In this document: piece by piece, positions 9,237 through 16,331 of the stretch
Layout: each line of letters starts with the position of its first letter
Numbering within the stretch: position 1 is the stretch's first letter
Source: Bradyrhizobium ivorense
Lineage (GTDB): Bacteria; Pseudomonadota; Alphaproteobacteria; Rhizobiales; Xanthobacteraceae
DNA: 64,000 nt
Direction: 5' to 3'
NCBI RefSeq assembly: GCF_900696085.1
Contig: NZ_CAADFC020000016.1
Location: 744,001 to 808,000, forward strand
Notes under the pieces: generated by a model
Seen by the model: the letters and a program-made list of their open reading frames with translations, nothing else
What the model was told of the DNA's origin: nothing
Databases searched by the model: none
Program-made: the position numbers and the translations under genes

Positions 9237-10249
9237 TCAGTGACGCCCTGCTGATCCAAATACCTGACGAAACTGACCGGGTGCCTGACCCGTTGCTTGC
9301 CTGAATGCGCGCGTGAAACTGGCTTGGTCGGAAAAGCTGAGCGCCAGTGCAATATCGACCAACGATCGATCGCCTTGCATCAACAAGGCTTTCGCGCGGT
9401 CAAGGCGCCTGGCGCTAACGTAGCGATGGGGAGTTTGTCCAACGGCTTGCCTGAAGGCGCGAGCAAAGTGGTATCGGCTCAGGCAGGCGGCCGACGCCAT
9501 GAGATCAAGGTTGAGATCGCCTTCCAGGTTCGCTTCGATAAATTCCAGCACACGCTGAAGCCTGCGTCGATCGAGCGCGCCTCTCGGAAGAGATACAAAG
9601 GGCCGGCTGGTCGGCGCCATGGTGTATTTCTGCATCAACCTCGCTGCCAGACAGATGCGAGGCCTTCAATCAGCAGATTGCCGGCGGAGGTTTGGCTCTG
9701 CAGCTCCGATGCGATTGCACATCCGATCTCGGCCAGAAGCGGATCCTCGAACGCACTTTCATAGCTCAGCGAGCCGACCACGGACGTATCGACACTGATA
9801 TCGCAATTGCTCAGCGAGAAGTGGCTGAGTGGAAGATAGATATGCAAGACACCGCTCATATCTTCGGCGATATCAACCGACCCATCCTGCAAACCAGGAG
9901 GAGAGAGCCACACGATACCTCGTCTTACGACGATCCGACTTTCGATGCCTGGAGCCCGCCGCGCAATGAACGAATTATTGCCGCGGACATCGATGCACAT
10001 TCGGATTTCGGATTGTGGGGTCCTCCACGGGACCACTGCCTTGCTGACACTGCACAATTGGGCCGACAGGCCCGACCAGCCTCGATCCGTGGACGTCGAT
10101 AGCAGGTTCACTGGGCCATGCTTGCCCCAAAAATCGTAGTACGGCCACGGCGCATTGCGACCCTCAGCCGTCGGTTGCTCCTGCCGAACTTCCATGACGC
10201 GCTCCTGCAGAGTGGGCCTCAACTGTTGCTCGCCGGAAGATTGGGGCAA
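9237..10249 (-). pseudogene. AraC-family regulator split by a one-base frameshift
   Basis: Two consecutive frames together match the intact regulator at 11757-12863. The N-terminal part (from MPQSSGEQQ at 10249) has the DRGWSGLSAQLC and PWRTPQSEIR sensor-domain motifs and stops at 9635. The C-terminal part carries the double helix-turn-helix, with LDRRRLQRVLEFIEANLEGD and FSDQASFTRAFRQATGQAPG. Near 9650 the intact paralog reads ASSLAARLIQ where this copy has lost one base (GCATCTGTCTGG), so the reading jumps frame. A TGATG stop/start and an upstream TTG could still permit a separate DNA-binding fragment. A sequencing error is possible. Confidence 0.75.
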
Positions 10250-10343
10250 TGAGCCTCTGCTTCACCAGACGGCGGAAGTGAAAGGAACCGAATTCAAAGG
10301 CGGCCAGGACTCTTCGCAACTCGCAGATAAGGCTACCTGATAC

Positions 10344-11336
10344 TTACTCTTGCCCAAGCGGCGTCGTCGCCGTTCTCACGCCGCCCGTGCGGCTCATAGC
10401 TTCGGCCGACCTGACAGGTCTTGCCGGCTCCGGCGAGGTCGCAAGCGCGCTGCTCACGAAGCGGCTCTGCACCGGTTTGCGCGTCGGCTCGACCTCCGCT
10501 GCATCGGAGCTGCCCGCCTCAGCAACCATATCGGTGGTGACGAGATTGGTCATTCGCAACTCATCCCGAGACAGTTCATGCAGATCTTCCCACGGTGGCA
10601 CGTTCAGCGACAGCGATAGCAGATCGCCCGCGCCGCCCATATCGAAGGTGTATTTGGCGAGGCGCCCGATATCGCGTTCCACGGTCACCAGATCATCTGC
10701 GCTGTACGTTGCGGCCTTGGCGTCATTGGCGCGGTCGCCGAGCCAGATCTGATGCACCCGGACATGAGCAGTCTCGGGTACGTAACGCGTCTTGCCCGAC
10801 AGCAGCAGGAACACGCACATCGATTCGCAGTAGGCGACGGGCAGCATATTGGCAGGAGCATCCCGGGCGGTGTGGGTCTGGACGCTGATACCGACGGTGG
10901 TCAGTGCCCCAAGCTCGCGGAAACGCCGTCCAAGCGCGATCGCAGCGTGGACCGAACCGCCACTGGAATCCAGCACGATGGTCGCGCCGCCGAGCTGGCG
11001 CCCACGGGCGAATTCATCAAAATCCTTCGGACTGTCGGCAGTCACGATACCGGTCGCGCTGACCCAGCCCCGGCAATTCGGCTGGCAATCGACCCAAGTG
11101 AACTTCATCGGCAGTTTCCGTTCTTCGAGGACGACGCGGGCTTGCACCGAACCGCTCAGCACGGCCATCAATGCGATACAAAGGCCGGCGCCTATGAGCA
11201 GCATCCATCCTCGGAGTTCTGCCCAACGAGCGCGGTAAGAGGCCCGATCGACGCGCTCCGACGGTTTGCCCCTTGAGATTGTCGCAAGGTTGATCAAGAG
11301 GGAAACGGCAAGCAGGTACACTGGTATCGCGAACAT
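10344..11336 (-). CDS. ClpP/crotonase-fold-like membrane-anchored protein
   Basis: 330 residues with two N-terminal hydrophobic segments (about 3-20 and 43-65), then a ClpP-like core. VLDSSGGSVHAAIALG resembles the oxyanion-hole region of Clp/SppA folds, and a candidate nucleophile serine lies in YCESMCVFLLLSG, followed by HVRVHQIW with a candidate histidine. The C-terminal 60 residues are polar and low-complexity. The core is predicted to face the periplasm. Similar alphaproteobacterial proteins are annotated only as conserved periplasmic proteins; proteolytic activity is inference. Its 3' end is about 95 bases from the broken AraC gene. Confidence 0.65.
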   Translation of the reverse strand: MFAIPVYLLAVSLLINLATISRGKPSERVDRASYRARWAELRGWMLLIGAGLCIALMAVLSGSVQARVVLEERKLPMKFTWVDCQPNCRGWVSATGIVTADSPKDFDEFARGRQLGGATIVLDSSGGSVHAAIALGRRFRELGALTTVGISVQTHTARDAPANMLPVAYCESMCVFLLLSGKTRYVPETAHVRVHQIWLGDRANDAKAATYSADDLVTVERDIGRLAKYTFDMGGAGDLLSLSLNVPPWEDLHELSRDELRMTNLVTTDMVAEAGSSDAAEVEPTRKPVQSRFVSSALATSPEPARPVRSAEAMSRTGGVRTATTPLGQE

Positions 11337-11354
11337 GATTGCGTAACCTCGCCC

Positions 11355-11627
11355 CTATCGGATGCGGTCGGCCGGACCGCGGCGTTGAACGTAGACCGGC
11401 GACAGCTGATGGTACCCGGCCGACGGCATGACTTCAGAACCGGCGCTTTGCCTCGGTTGATACCTGGCCCGCCATTTTGGGCCAGGGCCGCGCATGTAAT
11501 GCAGTTCGGGCCGGTAGCTGTCGCGTACGTCCATGATCAGGTTTTGAAAGACGCTGACGAAGTTGCTTGCTGACTCAACCGTCTTGCGAGCAAAAACTGA
11601 CAATGCACTTGCATCCATGCTTCTCAT
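11355..11627 (-). CDS. Hypothetical protein, 90 aa
   Basis: Not recognised. The start at MRSMDAS is supported by a strong GAGGAG site seven bases upstream. The N-terminal half (SALSVFARKTVESASNFVSV) could form a helix; the C-terminal half is rich in Pro, Gly, Arg and Tyr. It lies between two AraC genes and ends 18 bases before the ClpP-like gene, so the two may be co-transcribed. Confidence 0.45.
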   Translation of the reverse strand: MRSMDASALSVFARKTVESASNFVSVFQNLIMDVRDSYRPELHYMRGPGPKWRARYQPRQSAGSEVMPSAGYHQLSPVYVQRRGPADRIR

Positions 11628-11756
11628 CGCCGAGCTCCTCAGTCGTCTTGCCTCACCGCAATCGAACATGACGGGGGGACCGGCCGAATTCTTTGCATCG
11701 CATGCTGTGATATTGTCATTTCTTGCTGGCCAAAGATGGCCAATACACCCGCGGCA

Positions 11757-12863
11757 TCACGCCAGCATCGAGAGAGCCTGCCCGATATCAGCCGGCGACG
11801 ATCCGTGACGCCGCGATCCAAACTCGTGGCGATACCGGCCGGGCGCCTGACCTGTGGCCTGCCTGAATGCCCGCGTGAAACTGGCTTGGTCAGAAAAGCT
11901 GAGAGCCAGCGCAATATCCACCAACGATCGATCACCCCGCATCAACAGGGCTTTCGCGCGGTCAAGGCGCCTGGCGCTCACATAACGATGTGGGGGCTGT
12001 CCTATGGCTTGCTTGAAGGCACGGGCAAAGTGGTATCGGCTCAGGCAGGCAATGGATGCCATGAGATCAAGGTTGAGATCGCCTTCCAGGTTCGCCTCAA
12101 TGTAATCCAGCACACGCTGGAGTCGGCGCCGATCAAGCCCTTGACTTGTATGACGAGGAAAGGCTTGAGCGGATGATGCGGTGACATACTTTTGAATCAG
12201 CCTCGCCGCGAGGCTGGATGCGAGCGATCCTACCAGTAGACCGCCGGTGGAGGTTTCACTCCGTAGCTCCGATGCGATCGCAAATCCGATCTCGGCCAGA
12301 AGCGGATCTTCAAGTGCCCTTTCGTAGCTGAGTGTGCTGACTGCAACCAGATCGACATTGATGTCGAAATTGCTCGGCGAGAAGTGGCGCACCGGAAGAT
12401 ATATATGTAGGATCCCCGTCAAATCTTCGGCGATATCAACCGCACCTTCCTGCAGGCCGGGAGGAGAGAGCCACACCGTACCTCGCCTTGCGATTATCCG
12501 GCTTTCGACGCCTGGGGCCCGCCGCGTGACCAGCGAATCATTGCCGCGGGTATCGACACAAATCCTGATATCGGATTGTGGCGTCCTCCATGGGATCACC
12601 CCTTTGCGAACGACGCCACACAGTTGGGCCGACAGGCCGGACCAACCTCGATCCGCTGAGGATGACTGAATCCCCTCGAAGCCGTAATGCTTCAATCCAT
12701 AGGGAGTCGCAGCGGCCGGCTGATCATGTTGGATGTCCAAGACACTCTCCTGCAGAGTTGGCTCCAATGCTGTGCAATCCGATATCCGGAAACCGTTGTC
12801 GCGAGATAAGCGATGTCTCTTGTCTTGACGGTGATGACGGCCATTTCCCGCCGTTTCGCCCAT
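11757..12863 (-). CDS. AraC-family transcriptional regulator
   Basis: About 368 residues: an N-terminal cupin-like sensor region (DRGWSGLSAQLC, PWRTPQSDIRIC, GILHIYLP) and a C-terminal AraC DNA-binding domain (about residues 265-355) with LDRRRLQRVLDYIEANLEGD and FSDQASFTRAFRQATGQAPG. It is the intact paralog of the frameshifted copy at 9237-10249. The start is uncertain: the frame is open from a TTG at 12878 and no convincing ribosome-binding site precedes the ATG at 12863. Its targets are unknown; nearby candidates are the ClpP-like gene and the oxidative clusters. Confidence 0.82.
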   Translation of the reverse strand: MGETAGNGRHHRQDKRHRLSRDNGFRISDCTALEPTLQESVLDIQHDQPAAATPYGLKHYGFEGIQSSSADRGWSGLSAQLCGVVRKGVIPWRTPQSDIRICVDTRGNDSLVTRRAPGVESRIIARRGTVWLSPPGLQEGAVDIAEDLTGILHIYLPVRHFSPSNFDINVDLVAVSTLSYERALEDPLLAEIGFAIASELRSETSTGGLLVGSLASSLAARLIQKYVTASSAQAFPRHTSQGLDRRRLQRVLDYIEANLEGDLNLDLMASIACLSRYHFARAFKQAIGQPPHRYVSARRLDRAKALLMRGDRSLVDIALALSFSDQASFTRAFRQATGQAPGRYRHEFGSRRHGSSPADIGQALSMLA

Positions 12864-12874
12864 TACCCGACTGC

Positions 12875-13356
12875 TCAAGCGGCGAGGTCGGACAAGCCCG
12901 TGTCTGGATGCTTGACGTTTTCGTTCTGGGCTTCGATGGCCTTGACCGAGTTTTCAAACGCCTCCTCCAAAACGCGGCGGCCGATGGTCCCGAGCACGAA
13001 ACCGAGCAGCCGCCCCATCAGGTTCTTGCCGTCACGTACGACAACCACGTCGATGTCGGTGGTGCCGTCGGGTTGACGTCTGAAGGTGTAGGTGTGGCCC
13101 CAGGGCGCCACCCCACACGTTGGAGTCACGTCGTCAGAACGACTCGATTGGGATCGGACCAGTCATAATGCAGCGCTCCCAGATCCCGCCCGAGCCTCGT
13201 GACATCGGCCTGCAAGCCGCCCCGGTGATGCACCTTGAGGTACGCGTCGGCGCTGTTGCCAAACAGCTTCGAGCGACCAGGCCCGAAATCGGTGAGCGCG
13301 GCGAGGTACTGCTCGGGCGTCGCGGTAGTCGTCCGATGGAGGTGGATGGTGGACAT
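12875..13356 (-). pseudogene. SRPBCC/polyketide-cyclase-like protein, degenerate
   Basis: Pieces of one small SRPBCC-type protein are spread over three frames. Frame one reads MSTIHLHRTTTATPEQYLAA through LHYDWSDPNRVVLTT then stops; a short DSNVWGGA piece is in a second frame; GHTYTFRRQPDGTTDIDVVV to the C-terminus is in a third. Inside the first piece GSGGIWER also reads only in another frame. At least four small indels are needed to restore one protein, so this looks like true decay rather than one error. The family identity rests on recalled resemblance to alphaproteobacterial SRPBCC proteins. Confidence 0.65.
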
Positions 13357-13409
13357 GTGCAGTTTCCTTCCATTCCGCTTGACGACTGCGTGCTGTTTCC
13401 AGCCGAACT

Positions 13410-13736
13410 TCAGTTCGTGGCCGCCTTCGCCTTGCGAACAAGTAAACTATCGTCGTTCCGGCTGATCTCGATTGCGTCAGCTTGTTGCGGTGTTGAGAGA
13501 ACCGCGCGCTGGCCGGGCGTAAGGACCGATACGACGCGGATCGGCGTTCCTGTCTCGCCTTGCGCCAGAGTGGCGATCACGCGAAATCCATCGCGCTCGG
13601 CGGTGTAGTAAGCGAGCCCCGACGTCCCGCCGAGGTCAATGCTCTTGCCCTCAATCGGACGCAGGCCTTCTGCCCGGGCGGCAGTCAGAGAGGCGAGACT
13701 GAACGCAACGACAACAAGTATGTTGCGGATTGACAT
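13410..13736 (-). CDS. Small exported protein, 108 aa
   Basis: Start at MSIRNIL, preceded by GGGAGA. Residues 1-24 form a clear signal peptide (hydrophobic NILVVVAFSLASLTAA with an AxA-type site before EG), so it is predicted periplasmic. The mature part is a conserved-looking beta-rich sequence (RPIEGKSIDLGGTSGLAYYT, GFRVIATLAQGE). No catalytic motif is recognised. It is downstream on the same strand of the 60-residue gene at 13784-13966. Confidence 0.65.
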   Translation of the reverse strand: MSIRNILVVVAFSLASLTAARAEGLRPIEGKSIDLGGTSGLAYYTAERDGFRVIATLAQGETGTPIRVVSVLTPGQRAVLSTPQQADAIEISRNDDSLLVRKAKAATN

Positions 13737-13783
13737 AGCGATTTCTCCCAATGGTTGACTATCGAGCGCAGCTACGTTGCTGG

Positions 13784-13966
13784 TTACGACAACGGTTCGC
13801 CGCCCTGATGAATCCAGGTTCCGTTAATGACGATTGGTGCGTTGTCGAGCTGCCTATTGGCGGAATCGCCCGACGGGAAGACGCTCTCGTAGTTCGCGCG
13901 GGCTTCTCGTATCAGGCGGAGCCGTTCGCGCTCGGCCTTCGGGATAAATTGGATAACTTCACCCAT
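13784..13966 (-). CDS. Small conserved rhizobial protein (MGEVIQFIP family), 60 aa
   Basis: GGAGG lies seven bases before the ATG. The sequence starts MGEVIQFIPKAERERLRLIR and continues EARANYESVFPSGDS. A related 57-residue protein, starting MEEFFRFIQASGRERSRLIH, is encoded at 35239-35412, so the family occurs twice here. There is no signal peptide; it is predicted cytoplasmic with a charged helix. Function unknown. Confidence 0.65.
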   Translation of the reverse strand: MGEVIQFIPKAERERLRLIREARANYESVFPSGDSANRQLDNAPIVINGTWIHQGGEPLS

Positions 13967-14062
13967 TTTCGCCTCCAGTTCGTAACGCCGTTTTCCGGCA
14001 GGTCATGACTGGGAGGTGGGGCGTAAGGCCAGGGTCAACAGGCGGGCAAATCGGGAGTCATC

Positions 14063-14079
14063 CTTCCAGATTTTGGAAG
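14063..14079. promoter_or_regulatory. Inverted repeat TTCC-N7-GGAA (site A), predicted LysR operator
   Basis: CTTCCAGATTTTGGAAG, with perfect 5-bp arms. It differs by one base from the site at 15122-15138 in the leader of the neighbouring LysR gene. It lies 97 bases upstream of the small MGEVIQFIP gene and downstream of the LysR stop. The operator role is inferred from recurrence at LysR starts. Confidence 0.5.
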
Positions 14080-14216
14080 TCAGACCAAGTGCTGATCATC
14101 TCGGTCAGCCGAAGTGGCGCGCACGAGCATTTCGGAAGGGGATTACGTGCTGACGCGGTGCGTTTTTGTCGCCTAGCACGCCGCATCGTCTCAACAGCGG
14201 AGATCGGAGCGGCGGC

Positions 14217-15113
14217 CTACCCCGCGAAGGCTCGCTTAAGCCGCGGTGCCGCAAAGTCCAGGAAAGCCCGTACCTTGATCGGTAGAAACCGGTTGGCCGT
14301 ATACACCAGATTGACCGGCATTGGGGGCGGCTGAAATTCATCCAGCACGGTTGTCAATGCCCCTTCTTCCGGACCAGCGTCGATTTGGTAAGCAAAGGCG
14401 ATGGAAATTCCGATACCAGCCCGGGCTGCGGTACAAGCCGCTTCAGCGCTGCCGACGATGAACCGCGTATGCACCGGCGCCGCTATAGTCTCGTTGCCTC
14501 TGACGAACGTCCAGACATCGGGTGGCGAGAAGCCAGGATAACTGATGCAATCATGCTTGACTAAATCTTCCGGCGTGCGCGGCGTTCCACGGGCCGCCAG
14601 ATAGGCGGGGCTGGCGCACACGACTCGGCGCGTCGTGCCGAGCCGCAACGCGACCAGGCTCGAATCCGGCAACTCGCCGATGCGCACCGCGACGTCGATT
14701 TGCTCCTGCGCCAAGCTCAGCTTTTGATCGGTGGGGATCATTCTGATTTTGATATCTGGATAGGTCTTGAGGAAGCCCGCGATGATCGGCATGAGGATGA
14801 CGCGCCCAAGGCCCAATGGGGTGGTCACACTCAGTTCGCCTGTCGGGGCGGTATACTCACCGGACGCGATACGCTCCGCTTCGTTCACATCGGTCAGAAT
14901 GCGCTTGCAGGCCGCAAGGTAGGAAGTACCTGCATCCGTTAGCACCAACTGCCGGCTCGATCGATTGAAGAGCTTCGTTCGCAGGTGAGACTCGAGCTCG
15001 GATACATTGCGGCTGACTGTCGTAAGCGGCGTGTTCAATCGCCGCGCCGCCGCGGACAGGCTGCCCTGCTCGACGACGGTCAGAAAGGTCGACATCGCTT
15101 CCAGGCGATCCAT
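14217..15113 (-). CDS. LysR-family transcriptional regulator, copy 1
   Basis: 298 residues. The N-terminal winged helix-turn-helix spans about residues 1-60 (MDRLEAMSTFLTVVEQGSLS, TVSRNVSELESHLRTKLFNR), followed by a LysR substrate-binding domain. Start at MDRLEAM. The SD sequence GGAAG is the right arm of an inverted repeat (15122-15138), which suggests autoregulation. A close paralog is at 34032-34943, next to an SDR gene, with the same arrangement. The effector is unknown; members of this subgroup often control adjacent oxidoreductases. Confidence 0.88.
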   Translation of the reverse strand: MDRLEAMSTFLTVVEQGSLSAAARRLNTPLTTVSRNVSELESHLRTKLFNRSSRQLVLTDAGTSYLAACKRILTDVNEAERIASGEYTAPTGELSVTTPLGLGRVILMPIIAGFLKTYPDIKIRMIPTDQKLSLAQEQIDVAVRIGELPDSSLVALRLGTTRRVVCASPAYLAARGTPRTPEDLVKHDCISYPGFSPPDVWTFVRGNETIAAPVHTRFIVGSAEAACTAARAGIGISIAFAYQIDAGPEEGALTTVLDEFQPPPMPVNLVYTANRFLPIKVRAFLDFAAPRLKRAFAG

Positions 15114-15121
15114 CGAAGCCC

Positions 15122-15138
15122 CTTCCATATTTTGGAAG
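15122..15138. promoter_or_regulatory. Inverted repeat TTCC-N7-GGAA (site B) overlapping the LysR ribosome-binding site
   Basis: CTTCCATATTTTGGAAG with perfect 5-bp arms. Read on the minus strand, the second GGAAG arm is also the Shine-Dalgarno of the LysR gene starting at 15113, eight bases downstream. Protein binding here would cover the start region. The same geometry occurs at the paralog (34006-34020). Confidence 0.55.
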
Positions 15139-15215
15139 CGTACTTTCCGATTCTGCCACATCCCCCCTTACTTCGGAAGACGACATCGGCATAGCCGAGC
15201 AGGCCTATCGCGCGA

Positions 15216-15234
15216 CCTTCCGCCGCTCGGAAGG
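15216..15234. promoter_or_regulatory. Inverted repeat CCTTCC-N7-GGAAGG (site D)
   Basis: Perfect 6-bp arms CCTTCC and GGAAGG around GCCGCTC. It is in the divergent region between the LysR gene and the 45-residue gene at 15334. Same arm sequence and spacing as sites A-C, so it is a likely binding site for the same regulator family. Confidence 0.5.
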
Positions 15235-15333
15235 ACCCCTTCCACGTGCGCCCCTTTCCAAGGCAGGCCTGTCAATTGATCTCCTTAGAGGACGGCAAGA
15301 GAACGCCCGTCCTCAAACACTGAGGAGAGTTCG

Positions 15334-15471
15334 ATGACGAGACATCTGGAATCCTATCGGTACGAAATTCTTCACGGAGACGACGCGGACTTCGTCGCGT
15401 ACCAGCGCAAGTCGGGTGATGGCTGGCAGACGATCTCCACGTGGATGATTCCGGACCCGACGGATCAGTAA
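15334..15471 (+). CDS. Small protein, 45 aa
   Basis: ATG preceded by an excellent GAGGAG site seven bases upstream. It reads MTRHLESYRYEILHGDDADF and ends in WMIPDPTDQ. It is cytoplasmic, acidic and unrecognised; the sequence looks protein-like (balanced, no Arg/Ala shadow bias). It is divergent from the LysR gene, with the site D inverted repeat in the promoter region, so it is a candidate LysR target. Confidence 0.5.
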   Translation: MTRHLESYRYEILHGDDADFVAYQRKSGDGWQTISTWMIPDPTDQ

Positions 15472-15659
15472 GTGCTTCCGACTTTGGCTGGAGCTTGCGA
15501 GTTGCGACGCCCCCGACTGCGCTCGAAGCAAGAAACGACAAGACGACAGCAGGCAATGCAAAGCCGGTGCGCCGCCATTGCACTACCGTCGCGTCATGGA
15601 GGGCAATGGGCGCCACCACGTGCCAGCGCCCTCGCTCAGTCGCTGTGGGTCCGCCTGTC

Positions 15660-16061
15660 ATGCCTCTACGCGAGTACTTTGTCTGGGTCGGAAGTACCCT
15701 GTTCGTGGTGCTGCTTGCCGCCGACTGGTGGCTTCCGGCTCCCGCTGCGCCTTTGCCTTCTGCGATTGCCCTCAGTGAGAAGGTGCATCTTCGGATCCGT
15801 TCGGACCACAAATGGCCGGAACGGATCGTGTTCGATACCGCACATTCGGAAATGTCGGCCCCGGCTGAGTTAGAGGCCAGGCAGGACGCCATCCCGAACC
15901 AGAAGCTCGCGCAGACTAATCAGCGCAATCGATTCGACGCGCTCGCGGCGATCAACGGGAATCAAGACACGCCGACAGCAACAAATGACAAAGCGTCCGC
16001 AATCCGAGCAAAGCCGCGACCGCTCGGAGCTCGTATGACCAGCACAGTCGAGTTCGATTGA
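15660..16061 (+). CDS. Small membrane-anchored or exported protein, 133 aa
   Basis: Start chosen at MPLREYFVWVGSTLFVVLLA: the frame is open further upstream but the hydrophobic signal-anchor (residues 7-22) begins here. The rest is polar, with EKVHLRIRSDHKWPERIVFD and a Ser/Thr/Ala-rich tail. The MPLREYFVWVG opening recurs in Bradyrhizobium proteins of unknown function (recalled). It is followed 12 bases later by another small membrane protein, likely co-transcribed. No strong ribosome-binding site is visible. Confidence 0.6.
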   Translation: MPLREYFVWVGSTLFVVLLAADWWLPAPAAPLPSAIALSEKVHLRIRSDHKWPERIVFDTAHSEMSAPAELEARQDAIPNQKLAQTNQRNRFDALAAINGNQDTPTATNDKASAIRAKPRPLGARMTSTVEFD

Positions 16062-16073
16062 TCAGGAGCTCAC

Positions 16074-16277
16074 ATGAAAGACGTTTTCTGCCTTGCCGTG
16101 CTCGCTGCCAAGGTGCTGTGCCTCATGGTGTTCGTAACGGTCGTGAAGCCCGATGGCAGCATTGGTGCTATCCGGACCTCGACTGAAACCGTCCACTGCA
16201 GGGTAGAGCGCCCGGGGTCGCGGGAATGCAACTTGAAGATATTCGCAGCGGCCTCACAAGCAGACGCAAGGCCGTAA
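16074..16277 (+). CDS. Small protein with N-terminal membrane segment, 67 aa
   Basis: AGGAG lies five bases before the ATG. MKDVFCLAVLAAKVLCLMVF is one hydrophobic segment, then VVKPDGS and a polar tail with two cysteines (VHCRVE, RECNLK). Its layout (MKD, hydrophobic segment, KPD) resembles the 60-residue protein at 57162-57344. Function unknown. Confidence 0.55.
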   Translation: MKDVFCLAVLAAKVLCLMVFVTVVKPDGSIGAIRTSTETVHCRVERPGSRECNLKIFAAASQADARP

Positions 16278-16331
16278 ATCTCGAGCAATCCCCTCTTCTG
16301 AAACCATCGTTTTCCGACAGCGCAAATCGCC

